This document shows, piece after piece, positions 14,937-23,362 of a stretch of DNA of 30,226 nucleotides (position 1 is the stretch's first letter; each line of letters opens with the position of its first letter). Source of the DNA: DATKDP01 sp035546335 (GTDB lineage Bacteria; Acidobacteriota; Thermoanaerobaculia; Gp7-AA8); NCBI GenBank assembly GCA_035546335.1, contig DATKDP010000085.1:1-30226 (forward strand), read 5' to 3'. The position numbers and the translations under genes are program-made. The notes beneath the pieces were generated by a model. The model saw only the letters and a program-made list of their open reading frames with translations, was not told the DNA's origin and did not search any database.

Positions 14937-14949
14937 ATTGAGAAGAGGC

Positions 14950-16056
14950 TCAGACCACGCCCGCCAGCTCCTCCCCGGTAAATCCCACGAAGACCGGCTC
15001 GGGAGGAAGCACGATTCCGAGCTGTTCATGAACCCGCTGCCGAATCCGGCGGACGAGCATCAACAACTCTGAGGAGGTTGCTCCTCCACGATTGACGATC
15101 GCCAGGGTGTGCCTGGTCGACAACCCCACGCGTCCCTCTCCATATCCCCGGCTGAACCCGGCGCGCTCGATCAGCCAGGCCGCCGACAGCTTGATCCCCT
15201 CGGATACCGGATACATCGGCGGCAGCTCTCCTTCGCGAAGCCCACCTCCCTTCCGCACCCGATCGAGAAAGCCTTCCACTTCCGCCTCATCGATGATCGG
15301 GTTCATGAAGAAGGAACCATCGCTCCTGGTATCGGGATCGCTCGGATCGATCACCATTCCCTTCCGTCGTCTGACGGCAATGACCAGCTCGCGAATCCGG
15401 CTCAGCGAGGGAGTCTTTTCACCGCCGAGCTCCTTGACAAGCTCCGGATAGCGCATCGCCGGTGCTCCGCCGCGGAGAAGCCGAAAGGCGACCGAAACGA
15501 CGAGATATCGGCCCTGATCGCCTTTCTTGAACCGGCTCGAACGGTAGGCGAATCCACATTCCTCGTTGGAGAACCGGCACAGCTCCCCCGTGACCCGATC
15601 GAGCGCCTCCACTTCCACGATCGTCTCACTCACCTCCTGCCCGTAGGCGCCGACATTCTGAATCGGCGTCGCACCGACATATCCTGGAATTCCCGAAAGG
15701 CATTCGATCCCTGCAAGATCGAGCTTGACGCAGCGCGCGACGAGGGGATCCCACGGCTCCCCCGCAGCAGCCCGCACGAGGACGGCTCCATCCGCATCCA
15801 CCAGATCGACGCCTCGAAGCCGCAGGTGAACGACGAGCCCATCGAAGCCGCGGTCGGAAATCACAAGGTTGCTTCCCCCGCCGAGAACGAAGAGCGGAAG
15901 CGTATTGGTCCGCGCCCACGACAGCGCCTGCTCCACGGTCTCGCGATTCCCGGCGGTGACGAAAAAGCGCGCAGGTCCGCCGAGGCCGATCGTGGTCAGA
16001 GGCGCGAGCATGACGTTCTCTTCGATGTGCAGCGAGCTGGGGTGCGGCTGAAGCAA
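14950..16056 (-). CDS. UDP-N-acetylenolpyruvoylglucosamine reductase (MurB, type I)
   Basis: Reduces UDP-GlcNAc-enolpyruvate to UDP-MurNAc with NADPH and FAD, an essential cytoplasmic step of peptidoglycan synthesis. FAD-binding motifs include PLFVLGGGSNLVISD and SGIPGYVGATPIQNVGAYGQEV. FAYRSSRFK carries the conserved Tyr/Arg pair, SDGSFFMNP holds the catalytic Ser, and LPPEPVFVGF the late Glu. The long substrate loop with Tyr marks type I. About 368 aa from TTG 16056, chosen because GAGGAG lies 7 nt upstream. ATG 15,9xx just before LAPLTTIG would be unusually short, and ATG 16113 lacks a site. The gene is convergent with PilZ (13-nt gap), divergent from the peptide transporter, and away from any cell-wall cluster. 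Confidence 0.9.
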   Translation of the reverse strand: MLQPHPSSLHIEENVMLAPLTTIGLGGPARFFVTAGNRETVEQALSWARTNTLPLFVLGGGSNLVISDRGFDGLVVHLRLRGVDLVDADGAVLVRAAAGEPWDPLVARCVKLDLAGIECLSGIPGYVGATPIQNVGAYGQEVSETIVEVEALDRVTGELCRFSNEECGFAYRSSRFKKGDQGRYLVVSVAFRLLRGGAPAMRYPELVKELGGEKTPSLSRIRELVIAVRRRKGMVIDPSDPDTRSDGSFFMNPIIDEAEVEGFLDRVRKGGGLREGELPPMYPVSEGIKLSAAWLIERAGFSRGYGEGRVGLSTRHTLAIVNRGGATSSELLMLVRRIRQRVHEQLGIVLPPEPVFVGFTGEELAGVV

Positions 16057-16128
16057 TCGGGTTCTCCTCTGCAAGTCTCGTGACGGATGCGAGACTCTGC
16101 TAAATTCCTGCAACGACGCCTTTTCTCC

Positions 16129-16157
16129 TTGCGAGGCCCGCGGGAATCCCCTATTCT
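16129..16157 (+). promoter_or_regulatory. Candidate sigma70-type promoter for the peptide transporter
   Basis: TTGCGA at 16129-16134 and TATTCT at 16152-16157 are separated by exactly 17 nt, within the divergent murB/POT gap and about 63 nt upstream of the transporter start. It matches 4 of 6 and 5 of 6 consensus positions. It is a visual match only; GC-rich genomes often use weaker promoters, so this is tentative. Confidence 0.4.
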
Positions 16158-16220
16158 AACCGCGCGTCGCGAGCGGCATGCGACCGGACTTCCGGCTCGG
16201 CACAGGCGTGGAGGATTCTG

Positions 16221-17714
16221 ATGACGGCAATCACCGAGAGGCACGACGCGAAGTGGTTCGGACACCCCCGCGGACTCGCCACCCTGTTCTTCACCGAGAT
16301 GTGGGAGCGGTTCAGCTACTACGGGATGCGCGCCCTTTTGATGCTCTTCATGACGGCGCCTCTTCTGACCGGGAATCCCGGACTCGGAATGCCGATCGAG
16401 CAGGCGGCGGCGATCTACGGCCTCTATACCTCCCTCGTTTATCTCCTCGCCCTTCCCGGCGGCTGGGTCGCCGACAAACTGTGGGGACAGAAGAAGGCCG
16501 TCTTCGTCGGCGGCTGCATCATCGCGGCCGGACACTTCAGCCTCGCCGTTCCGACGATGGCGACCTTCTATCTCGGCCTTCTCCTGATCGTCATCGGAAC
16601 GGGTCTGCTCAAACCGAATGTCAGCACGATCGTCGGCGATCTCTACCCCGAAGGAGGCGCGCGCCGCGATGCGGGGTTCTCGCTGTTCTACATGGGAATC
16701 AACATCGGCGCGACTCTCGGACCTTTCATCTGCAGCACGCTCGGCGAAGGGTGGAACTGGCACTGGGGCTTCTCGGCTGCCGGATTCGGCATGGTCGCGG
16801 GACTCATCCAGTACAAGCTCGGCGAGAAGTATCTGGTCAACGCCGGCGATCTGAAGCAGATCGAGTCGCGCGAAATCCTCGCACGGCGCAGCCGCAACTT
16901 CTATGTGATCGCATCGGTCGTCGCTGCGATCGGAGTTCTCGGGATCTTTCTCGCCACCTCTGGCGCCATCGCCATCACGCTGCAGCAGGTGGCGACCGCC
17001 CTCGGCTACACCATCATCATTCTCGCCATTCTCTATTTCGTTTACCTCTTCATCGCCGGCGGCTACGACACGCTGCAGAAGAAGCGGCTCGTCGTCATCT
17101 TCTGGATTTTCCTTCTGGCGGCATTGTTCTGGTCGGGATTCGAACAGGCGGGCTCGTCGATGAACCTCTTCGCCCGCGACCTCACCGACCGCGTCTATTT
17201 CGGCTGGGAGATGCCGGCAGGGTGGCTGCAGAACGTCAATCCGATCTTCATCATCCTCTTCGCCCCGGTCTTCGGATGGCTGTGGACCTGGCTCGCGCGA
17301 CGCAATGCGAACCCGTCGATCCCGATGAAGTTCGCGCTCGGCCTTCTCGGTCTCGCCGCCGGCTTCTTTGTCCTCGCCTGGGGCGCAGCGAATGCAACCG
17401 CCGGCAACCCCGTCTCGCCTGCATGGCTGATCGTCACCTACTTCCTCCACACGGTCGGAGAGCTCTGTCTCTCCCCCGTCGGTCTCTCGTCGATCACCAA
17501 GCTCGCTCCGCCGGATCGCGTCGGACAGATGATGGGGATCTGGTTCGTCGCAGCGGCTCTCGGGAATCTTTTCGCCGGCCTCGTCGCCGGCCGGCTCGAG
17601 ACGCTCGCACCCACGGACCTCTTCTGGAACGTCGCGCTGATCACTACCGCGGGAGCGGCGCTCGCTCTCATCCTCAGTCCGCTGGTCAAACGATTGACCG
17701 GGGGCATCGAGTAG
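16221..17714 (+). CDS. POT/PTR-family proton-coupled oligopeptide transporter
   Basis: A 497-aa inner-membrane protein with about 14 TM segments. The first helix carries the POT signature EMWERFSYYG (ExxERFxYYG) with the Glu/Arg residues for proton coupling. GGWVADKLWGQKKA is the loop 2-3 motif, and GTGLLKPNVSTIVGDLY with FSLFYMGINIGATLGPF match the PTR2 family patterns. A late FEQAGSSMNLFA segment and the FLHTVGELCLSPVGLS motif are also present. It takes up di- and tripeptides with protons. GGAGG lies 6 nt before ATG 16221. The DUF819 gene follows 64 nt downstream on the same strand and may be cotranscribed. Confidence 0.92.
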   Translation: MTAITERHDAKWFGHPRGLATLFFTEMWERFSYYGMRALLMLFMTAPLLTGNPGLGMPIEQAAAIYGLYTSLVYLLALPGGWVADKLWGQKKAVFVGGCIIAAGHFSLAVPTMATFYLGLLLIVIGTGLLKPNVSTIVGDLYPEGGARRDAGFSLFYMGINIGATLGPFICSTLGEGWNWHWGFSAAGFGMVAGLIQYKLGEKYLVNAGDLKQIESREILARRSRNFYVIASVVAAIGVLGIFLATSGAIAITLQQVATALGYTIIILAILYFVYLFIAGGYDTLQKKRLVVIFWIFLLAALFWSGFEQAGSSMNLFARDLTDRVYFGWEMPAGWLQNVNPIFIILFAPVFGWLWTWLARRNANPSIPMKFALGLLGLAAGFFVLAWGAANATAGNPVSPAWLIVTYFLHTVGELCLSPVGLSSITKLAPPDRVGQMMGIWFVAAALGNLFAGLVAGRLETLAPTDLFWNVALITTAGAALALILSPLVKRLTGGIE

Positions 17715-17778
17715 ACTCCCGACGGGCGGCCTGGTGGAGGATCACCCGGCCGCCAGTCACAGCGACAGGAGCAGGATC

Positions 17779-18942
17779 ATGTTCGAATCGCCTGCCGCGG
17801 TACTCGCCATCCTGGCGACGGTCGCCGCCTTCTTCTTCTGGCTCGAAAAGGCTTCGCGCTGGAAGCTCTTCACCCTTTTCCCGCCGCTACTCTTCATCTA
17901 CGGCGTTCCGGTGATCCTCAGCAACACGGGCGTTCTGCCGAAACAGTCGGACGCATACACGGTTCTCAGCACCTTCGGTCTTCCCGTGTTCATCACACTG
18001 CTTCTGCTTTCGGTGGACATCGGCTCTGCATTTCGCGTCATGGGAAAGGGTGTCTTCGTGATGCTGCTCGGAACGGTGGGTGTGGTCGTCGGAGCTCCCG
18101 TCGGCTACTTCGTCGTCCATCGCTGGCTTCCGGATGACGCCTGGAAAGGATTCGGCGCGCTGGCAGGAAGCTGGATCGGAGGCACCGGGAACATGGCGGC
18201 AGTGGCCGGCGGCCTGGAGACCCCCCCAGCCATCTTCGGCCTTGCGGTCCTCGCCGACAATCTGATCTACGTCATCTGGCTGCCGATCCTGCTGGGATCG
18301 AAGGCGTTCGCCGACCGCTTCAACAAGTGGGCGCGGGTGAGTGAGGATCGTCTCGAGAAGATGGAATCGGCGGCAAAACAAGAAGCGGCCACCAGGGTCG
18401 AGGGCACATTCGAGATGTATCACCTGCTCTATCTGGCAGCGATCGCCCTTTCCGCGGCGGCGATCTCCGGCTGGGTCGCGCCGATGCTTCCGGTGGTCGA
18501 GCCGATTCTCTCGACTTCCACCTGGCGCGTTCTGCTGGTCACGACGTTCGGCATCTTTCTTTCGTTCACACCCGCTCGAACGATTCCGCGCTCGCACCAG
18601 ATCGCCATGGCGATCGTCTATATCTTCGTCGCCGGCATGGGAGCGCGCGCATCACTCGAAGGCCTCGCCGATGCTCCCGCGTTTCTCCTCGGCGCGGCGA
18701 TCTGGATCGTGATCCACGGCCTCTTCTGCCTCCTCGGCGCCTGGATCTTTCATGTCGACGTGCACAGCGCCGCCATCGCCTCGGCTGCGAACGTGGGAGG
18801 TGCCGCATCGGCTCCCGTCGTCGCCGCATACCATCGCGAGAGCCTCGTGCCCGTCGCCATCCTCATGGCTCTGATCGGCTATGCCATCGGCAACTATGCG
18901 GCATTCCTCGCGGCGCGACTCTGTTTCTGGGTTGGAGGCTGA
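17779..18942 (+). CDS. DUF819 (YjcL-like) integral membrane protein
   Basis: A 387-aa polytopic inner-membrane protein with about ten hydrophobic helices in two halves. Recognisable family patterns are GVLPKQSDAYTVLSTFGLPVFITLLLL, LAGSWIGGTGNMAAV, LADNLIYVIWLP in the first half, and HSAAIASAANVGGAASAPVVAAYH near the end, forming an inverted pair of Gly/Asn-rich re-entrant motifs that suggest a transport or exchange role. The substrate is unknown. ATG 17779 has AGGAGCAGGA just upstream; GTG 17734 is a less likely start. It lies directly after a peptide transporter, so a link to amino acid or peptide metabolism is possible but only inferred. Confidence 0.85.
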   Translation: MFESPAAVLAILATVAAFFFWLEKASRWKLFTLFPPLLFIYGVPVILSNTGVLPKQSDAYTVLSTFGLPVFITLLLLSVDIGSAFRVMGKGVFVMLLGTVGVVVGAPVGYFVVHRWLPDDAWKGFGALAGSWIGGTGNMAAVAGGLETPPAIFGLAVLADNLIYVIWLPILLGSKAFADRFNKWARVSEDRLEKMESAAKQEAATRVEGTFEMYHLLYLAAIALSAAAISGWVAPMLPVVEPILSTSTWRVLLVTTFGIFLSFTPARTIPRSHQIAMAIVYIFVAGMGARASLEGLADAPAFLLGAAIWIVIHGLFCLLGAWIFHVDVHSAAIASAANVGGAASAPVVAAYHRESLVPVAILMALIGYAIGNYAAFLAARLCFWVGG

Positions 18943-19091
18943 CGTCCACGCTTCCGCGGCGCGAGATTGCGGTGTGATCGGCATCACTCCCTGCTGTGGT
19001 CCCGGTCCGTGAGATCCGCAATCGATGCACGTATAACCGAAGCGTCAACGCGTCGCCCATTCGAGGCGGCCGATGAAGGAGAGCGATCCCG

Positions 19092-19700
19092 ATGGAATCC
19101 AAAGCGACTCGAAACCCGGGCTTGCATCGTCTCGCATTCGTGGCAGGAGCCGCCGTTGCCGGCGGCGCCGCGTTTCTCGCCTTCTTCCTCCTCCGCGCCA
19201 CTCCACCGCCTTCCGGCGACGTGACCGCGACCGCCGACGTGCGACAACTGCCGCCCGGACATCCGCCGCTCGACACACTTCCTCCCGGCCATCCGGCGAT
19301 CGAGGGCAATGCCAGCGTTCCCGAGCTGCCGCACGGGCATCCTCCGATTCGAACCGAAGGAACGGCTCCCCGCGTTACCGTTGCCGGTACGATCGACATC
19401 GTCCGTCAGGCGACGAAACGGATGCCGGCCAGCGGCTGGATCTTCGTCATCATCCGTGCTGATGGCGCGGACTCCGCGCCGGCAGTCGCAGCGAAGCGCT
19501 ATCCTCTCGGATCGTTTCCTCTGCCATTCGAGATCACCGAGGAGGACTGGATGATCGGTGAGGGGATGCCTGAGCGCGTTCGCATCGACGCCCGGATCGA
19601 TCACGACGGCGACGTCGCAACGAGAGAAGCGGGAGCCCCCTCGGCGACGATCAATAACGTCGCCAGCGGCTCGCGCGAGGTGAAGGTCGTTCTGGAGTGA
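19092..19700 (+). CDS. Membrane-anchored CcmI/CycH C-terminal-domain protein with GHP repeats
   Basis: A 202-aa protein. A single N-terminal TM helix (about residues 12-35, AFVAGAAVAGGAAFLAFFLL) anchors a periplasmic domain. A linker contains three related motifs, LPPGHPPLD, LPPGHPAIE and LPHGHPPIR (about residues 52-81). The rest (VTVAGTIDIV ... GWIFVIIRADGADSAP ... RYPLGSFPLPFEIT ... GSREVKVVLE) matches the C-terminal domain of the cytochrome c maturation protein CcmI/CycH. The usual TPR region of CcmI is missing. The convergent multihaem cytochrome genes support a cytochrome-related role such as apocytochrome handling; haem binding by the GHP histidines is speculation. AAGGAG lies 10 nt upstream of ATG 19092. 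Confidence 0.65.
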   Translation: MESKATRNPGLHRLAFVAGAAVAGGAAFLAFFLLRATPPPSGDVTATADVRQLPPGHPPLDTLPPGHPAIEGNASVPELPHGHPPIRTEGTAPRVTVAGTIDIVRQATKRMPASGWIFVIIRADGADSAPAVAAKRYPLGSFPLPFEITEEDWMIGEGMPERVRIDARIDHDGDVATREAGAPSATINNVASGSREVKVVLE

Positions 19701-19707
19701 GCGAGCC

Positions 19708-21231
19708 CTACATCGGTCCGCCGCTGTGACAATCAGCGCAGTCGAACAGAGTCAGGTCGCCGAGATCGACCGGATGCTGGAATTCGTTGTGCGGCGCCTC
19801 GACCATGACCGTTCCTCCCTCTTTCTGGCTGATCACCGCGTGGCAGACGTCACACTCCTTGCGAATCACCTTCCCGTCGCTGCTGACGTGCCGGTCGTCA
19901 TGGCAACGGAAACAGCCGTTCGAATAGAAGTGCCCGATGTTGTCGGGATGCGTACGCCAATCGACGCGCATCTCGGGAAAGATCGTCGTCTGATAGATCT
20001 TCCGCACCTCGGCGATTGCCCGATCGATCAGCCGCTTGTCGCTCGCCTGCAGGTCGGGGTGGTTCTCGCGGTAATACGCCCGCAGGTCGCGGTGGATCGC
20101 CACCAGCGCTTCGTTCGTGGAGCCGTATTCTTTCGACAGAGTCTCGACTGCCTGCTGTTTGATGTAAGGCAGACTCGTACTGATCGTTCCCGCCAGAAGC
20201 GCTCGATCGACCGAGCGATCGGGCGGAACGTAGATGTGAGTCGGGCGGTTGTGACACGACACGCAATCCATTCTGCGCCGCGGAAGACGGTCCATCTCTT
20301 CCGGCGTCATCTCCGCATCCTGAGCCGTGAACACAGTGACCTTGCCGTCCGGACCCTTCATCTGCACCCAGGGGATCTTCTGGTGCTGATCATCGGAGGC
20401 GGCGTAGGTGATCTCGTTGGCGATGTTCATGTGCCAGTGAATTCCGGCGGTGAGGCCGCCGGTCGGGCTTCCTCCTCCCGTCTTGATGAGCATCTGTGTC
20501 TCGCGCGGCGTATTCGCTTCGTCGTAGCCGAAATGGTTGAAGACTTTGAGCTGCGCGCCGAAGAATTTCTCGGGCCAGTGACACTGCTCGCACGTCTCCT
20601 GCGCGGGACGGAGATTGTGGACGGGTGTCGTGATCGGTTTCGGATACTTCTTCATGAGCACGGAGTAGACCTGGTAGGCACCGGAGAGCTTGGAGCGGAC
20701 GTACCATCCGGCGCCCGGCCCGACATGGCAGTCGACGCAGCCGACGCGGGCATGCGGCGAGGCCTTGTAGGCGATGTACTCGGGGTGCATGACCTGGTGG
20801 CACAGTGCTCCGCAGAACTCGGTCGAATCGGTGTACTCGTAGGCCTTGTAGCTCCCGAGAAGGCTGACGAAGATGAAGGCTACGCCGCCGAGCAGAGCGA
20901 AGGTCACCAGACGGCGCGTGCGCGCATTGTTCAGATCGATCCTCGGAAAGCGCGCGATCTCCTCCGGCCTCGTCCTGCGGCGTCGCCGGCGCTCGAGAAG
21001 CATGCCCGCCGCCACGAGACCGAGACCGAGGATTAGAACGGCCGGAAGGACCATGTACGCGAGGATGCCGACATACGGGTTCCCGTCGCTGGAGGTCATC
21101 TCGGCGATGACCAGAAAGACGATGTTGAGAAGAGCGATCAGCGTGATCAGGGCACCGATGTAGCTCGTCGTGTTCCGGGCGAGGCTCGGTTTCTCACGGT
21201 CAGTCTGGCTCGATTCATCTGCGTTCGTCAC
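19708..21231 (-). CDS. Seven-haem NapC/NirT-type membrane cytochrome c
   Basis: A 507-aa protein. The N-terminal half holds two TM helices (about residues 25-43 and 55-78), a basic loop, and a third TM helix (about 108-125), so the haem domain is periplasmic. Haem motifs in order: CGALCH (CxxxCH, followed by QVM), CVDCH, CEQCH, CVSCH, CFRCH, CDVCH and CADCH, giving seven c-type haems. The FCGALCHQVMHPEYIAYKAS and CHVGPGAGWYVRSKLSG blocks are typical of NapC/NirT-family quinol dehydrogenases, which pass electrons from menaquinol to periplasmic partners. It begins 6 nt after the stop of the upstream cytochrome gene, so the two are an operon. No terminal reductase is encoded in the window. Confidence 0.88.
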   Translation of the reverse strand: MTNADESSQTDREKPSLARNTTSYIGALITLIALLNIVFLVIAEMTSSDGNPYVGILAYMVLPAVLILGLGLVAAGMLLERRRRRRTRPEEIARFPRIDLNNARTRRLVTFALLGGVAFIFVSLLGSYKAYEYTDSTEFCGALCHQVMHPEYIAYKASPHARVGCVDCHVGPGAGWYVRSKLSGAYQVYSVLMKKYPKPITTPVHNLRPAQETCEQCHWPEKFFGAQLKVFNHFGYDEANTPRETQMLIKTGGGSPTGGLTAGIHWHMNIANEITYAASDDQHQKIPWVQMKGPDGKVTVFTAQDAEMTPEEMDRLPRRRMDCVSCHNRPTHIYVPPDRSVDRALLAGTISTSLPYIKQQAVETLSKEYGSTNEALVAIHRDLRAYYRENHPDLQASDKRLIDRAIAEVRKIYQTTIFPEMRVDWRTHPDNIGHFYSNGCFRCHDDRHVSSDGKVIRKECDVCHAVISQKEGGTVMVEAPHNEFQHPVDLGDLTLFDCADCHSGGPM

Positions 21232-21237
21232 TCGGTT

Positions 21238-23205
21238 TCACTCCTCGTCATCTCGATCTGCAGGGGGCTGTCCGCCTTCCTTCCCGTCGGTTTGCTCATC
21301 CGGGTCGCGCAGTTCGTGCTCGAGGGGCACCTCCGCTTCGACGGCGAGTGGATGCTCGTGCTCGAACAATCGGCGGGACATTCGTCCATCGATCCATGCT
21401 GCATTCATCGGATAAACATCAGGGTCGAAAATCACCTGGTAGAGGTGCCAGACGATGATCGCCAGCGTGGCGAGCACCGCTTCGTAGAAGTGGATCGCGA
21501 GGGCGATGTCGACCCACCAGCGGGGCACGAACGCGCTGACTCCCACTTTGTACCACAGCATGATCCCGGTGACACCCATCACCACGATGCCCCAGACCAG
21601 CGCCCAGTATTCAGCCTTCTCGCCATAGGAGAAGCGCCCGAACTTCGGACGGGGAACCGAGCCGCGCGCGTAATGCCGCATGTTCGTCACCAGATCCCTC
21701 AAGTCATGCATCCGGAACATGAAATCGCGGATGCCCTGGCGTCCTTCCCGCGTGAAGAGCATGTAACCGAGGTGCCAGACGCCGACTGCGAGCATCACCA
21801 CTGCGGCAACTCGATGCCCGATCCGGCGCACTGTCTCACTCGATCCGAGCAGCAGCGCGAACCATGACTCGGGATAAGCAAGCGCAAACCCGGTGATCAC
21901 CAGCACGAAGAAGCTCGCGAGCAGCAGGAAGTGCTGAATGCGCTGATTCCTGTTCATCCGGATGATGGTTCGATCCGCCGCTTTCCTGGCGATCGCCGCC
22001 TTGCGCCACCAGATGATCCCGTTGTGCAGCAGCATCGCACCGATGACGCCGATGATCAGCGTTAGATAGAACGAACGGATCCAGCGGATGATCCGCGACC
22101 CGATCTCCTCCGCTGCGGGTATGTCGAGATGAACACGTCCTCTCGTGAAGTTCTCGCCGGCACCCGGATGGCACGCACCGCAGGTCGCGGCGAGATTCTC
22201 TCTGTGGATCGTCGAGGCCGGGTCGGCCGAGGGGAGAATGTTGTGAACTCCGTGACAGCTCGCGCAGTTCGCCGCCACATCCGATCCCAGACGCCTCGCC
22301 AGCCCGTGGTAGCTGTCGCGATAGCTGCTGACCTTCCGGCCGGCTACTCCGAACTCCTGCGTCAGCCGGACTCCTTCGTGACACTGCGCGCAGGTCGTTC
22401 GAGCAACCGCCTGCGAAGAGACCGACGAGGTCGGATCGATGTGCGCCTTGATCATGTGAATTCCGTGGCAGTCCGTACAGACCGGCGATTGCCCCCTGCC
22501 GCGCTCGATCGCCTTGCCGTGGACGCTCTGCTGGAACTCCCTGGCCACCGACTCGTGGCAGTTTCCGCACGTCTCGGGTACGTTGAACTTGAAAATGGGG
22601 CTCTCAGGGTCGCGAGCCGTGCGGATGTCGTGGCTGTCGTGACAATCGATGCAGACCGCCGCGGTGGTCGAGCCCTCCACTACGGCTCTGCCATGAACGC
22701 TCTCGCGGTACGAGAAGAACGGCTGAACGCTGAACCCCGACGGCTCCATCACGAATCGAACTCCATGACAGGAGCCGCACGTCTCGGTCAGATTCACCCG
22801 GTTCGTCTTCGACTTCGGCTCGGACGAGGCGAGCATCTCGTGCGGTGCGCCATGACATGATGCGCACGCCGCCGTGTTGCGCACTCCCCTCTCCGCCGCC
22901 TTCGCATGGACCCCCGCCTCGAAAGCTCCCACGGCATCGGGATGGCACTGAGCACAATCGACTTTCGGGACCGGATCGTGAGGATAGCCGGTGATTCCGG
23001 CATGGCAGTCCACACAGTCGAACATCGCATGGACGGACGTGTTGAAACGATCTCGGTCGACGTGCACGCTGGTGGTCCGTCCATCGATCTCCTTCGTGAG
23101 AGACGGATCGGAATGACAGTCGAGACAGTCGCTGCTCGACTGTGCCGCGAGGTGAAGCGGGCTCGCGACTACGAGCAGATACAGGACGGTTGCGAACCAT
23201 CGCAT
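21238..23205 (-). CDS. Eleven-haem cytochrome c fused to a b-type cytochrome membrane domain (CbcL-like)
   Basis: A 655-aa protein. Signal peptide (residues 1-21, LYLLVVASPLHLAAQ) then a periplasmic region with eleven CxxCH sites: CLDCH, CVDCH, CAQCH, CASCH, CGSCH, CIDCH, CGNCH, CTDCH, CAQCH, CASCH, CGACH, spread over about residues 27-385. A TM helix (IRSFYLTLIIGVIGAMLLHNGIIWW) and four further helices form a b561/FdnI-like domain with conserved His in RIQHFLLL, RIGHRVAAVV, VGVWHLGYM, IHFYEA and IVWHLYQ. The fusion of multihaem and diheme-b parts matches CbcL-type inner-membrane menaquinol oxidoreductases of Geobacter. This predicts quinol oxidation with electrons moved outward to periplasmic haems. 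ATG 23205 has AAGGA upstream. The acidic C-terminus (DDEE) is cytoplasmic. Substrate and partner are inferred. Confidence 0.85.
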   Translation of the reverse strand: MRWFATVLYLLVVASPLHLAAQSSSDCLDCHSDPSLTKEIDGRTTSVHVDRDRFNTSVHAMFDCVDCHAGITGYPHDPVPKVDCAQCHPDAVGAFEAGVHAKAAERGVRNTAACASCHGAPHEMLASSEPKSKTNRVNLTETCGSCHGVRFVMEPSGFSVQPFFSYRESVHGRAVVEGSTTAAVCIDCHDSHDIRTARDPESPIFKFNVPETCGNCHESVAREFQQSVHGKAIERGRGQSPVCTDCHGIHMIKAHIDPTSSVSSQAVARTTCAQCHEGVRLTQEFGVAGRKVSSYRDSYHGLARRLGSDVAANCASCHGVHNILPSADPASTIHRENLAATCGACHPGAGENFTRGRVHLDIPAAEEIGSRIIRWIRSFYLTLIIGVIGAMLLHNGIIWWRKAAIARKAADRTIIRMNRNQRIQHFLLLASFFVLVITGFALAYPESWFALLLGSSETVRRIGHRVAAVVMLAVGVWHLGYMLFTREGRQGIRDFMFRMHDLRDLVTNMRHYARGSVPRPKFGRFSYGEKAEYWALVWGIVVMGVTGIMLWYKVGVSAFVPRWWVDIALAIHFYEAVLATLAIIVWHLYQVIFDPDVYPMNAAWIDGRMSRRLFEHEHPLAVEAEVPLEHELRDPDEQTDGKEGGQPPADRDDEE

Positions 23206-23362
23206 CACTGCATCCTTTCGCAGGGGGGGAAGAACCGGCCATCCCCATCGCAGGCATACTATTGTCGCCCCGGACGCTGCTCGATGCGCAAGCGCACCGA
23301 TCGAGGTGATCTGCGTTACCTCGGGCAATACGGCGGCGTGCTTCTCTACGCCCGGCAGCGAC

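Noticed and set aside
15996..17450. A 484-codon minus-strand open frame antisense to the peptide transporter
   Set aside because: Composition is Glu/Arg/Asp-rich without any domain, and the plus strand encodes a full-length POT transporter over the same bases.
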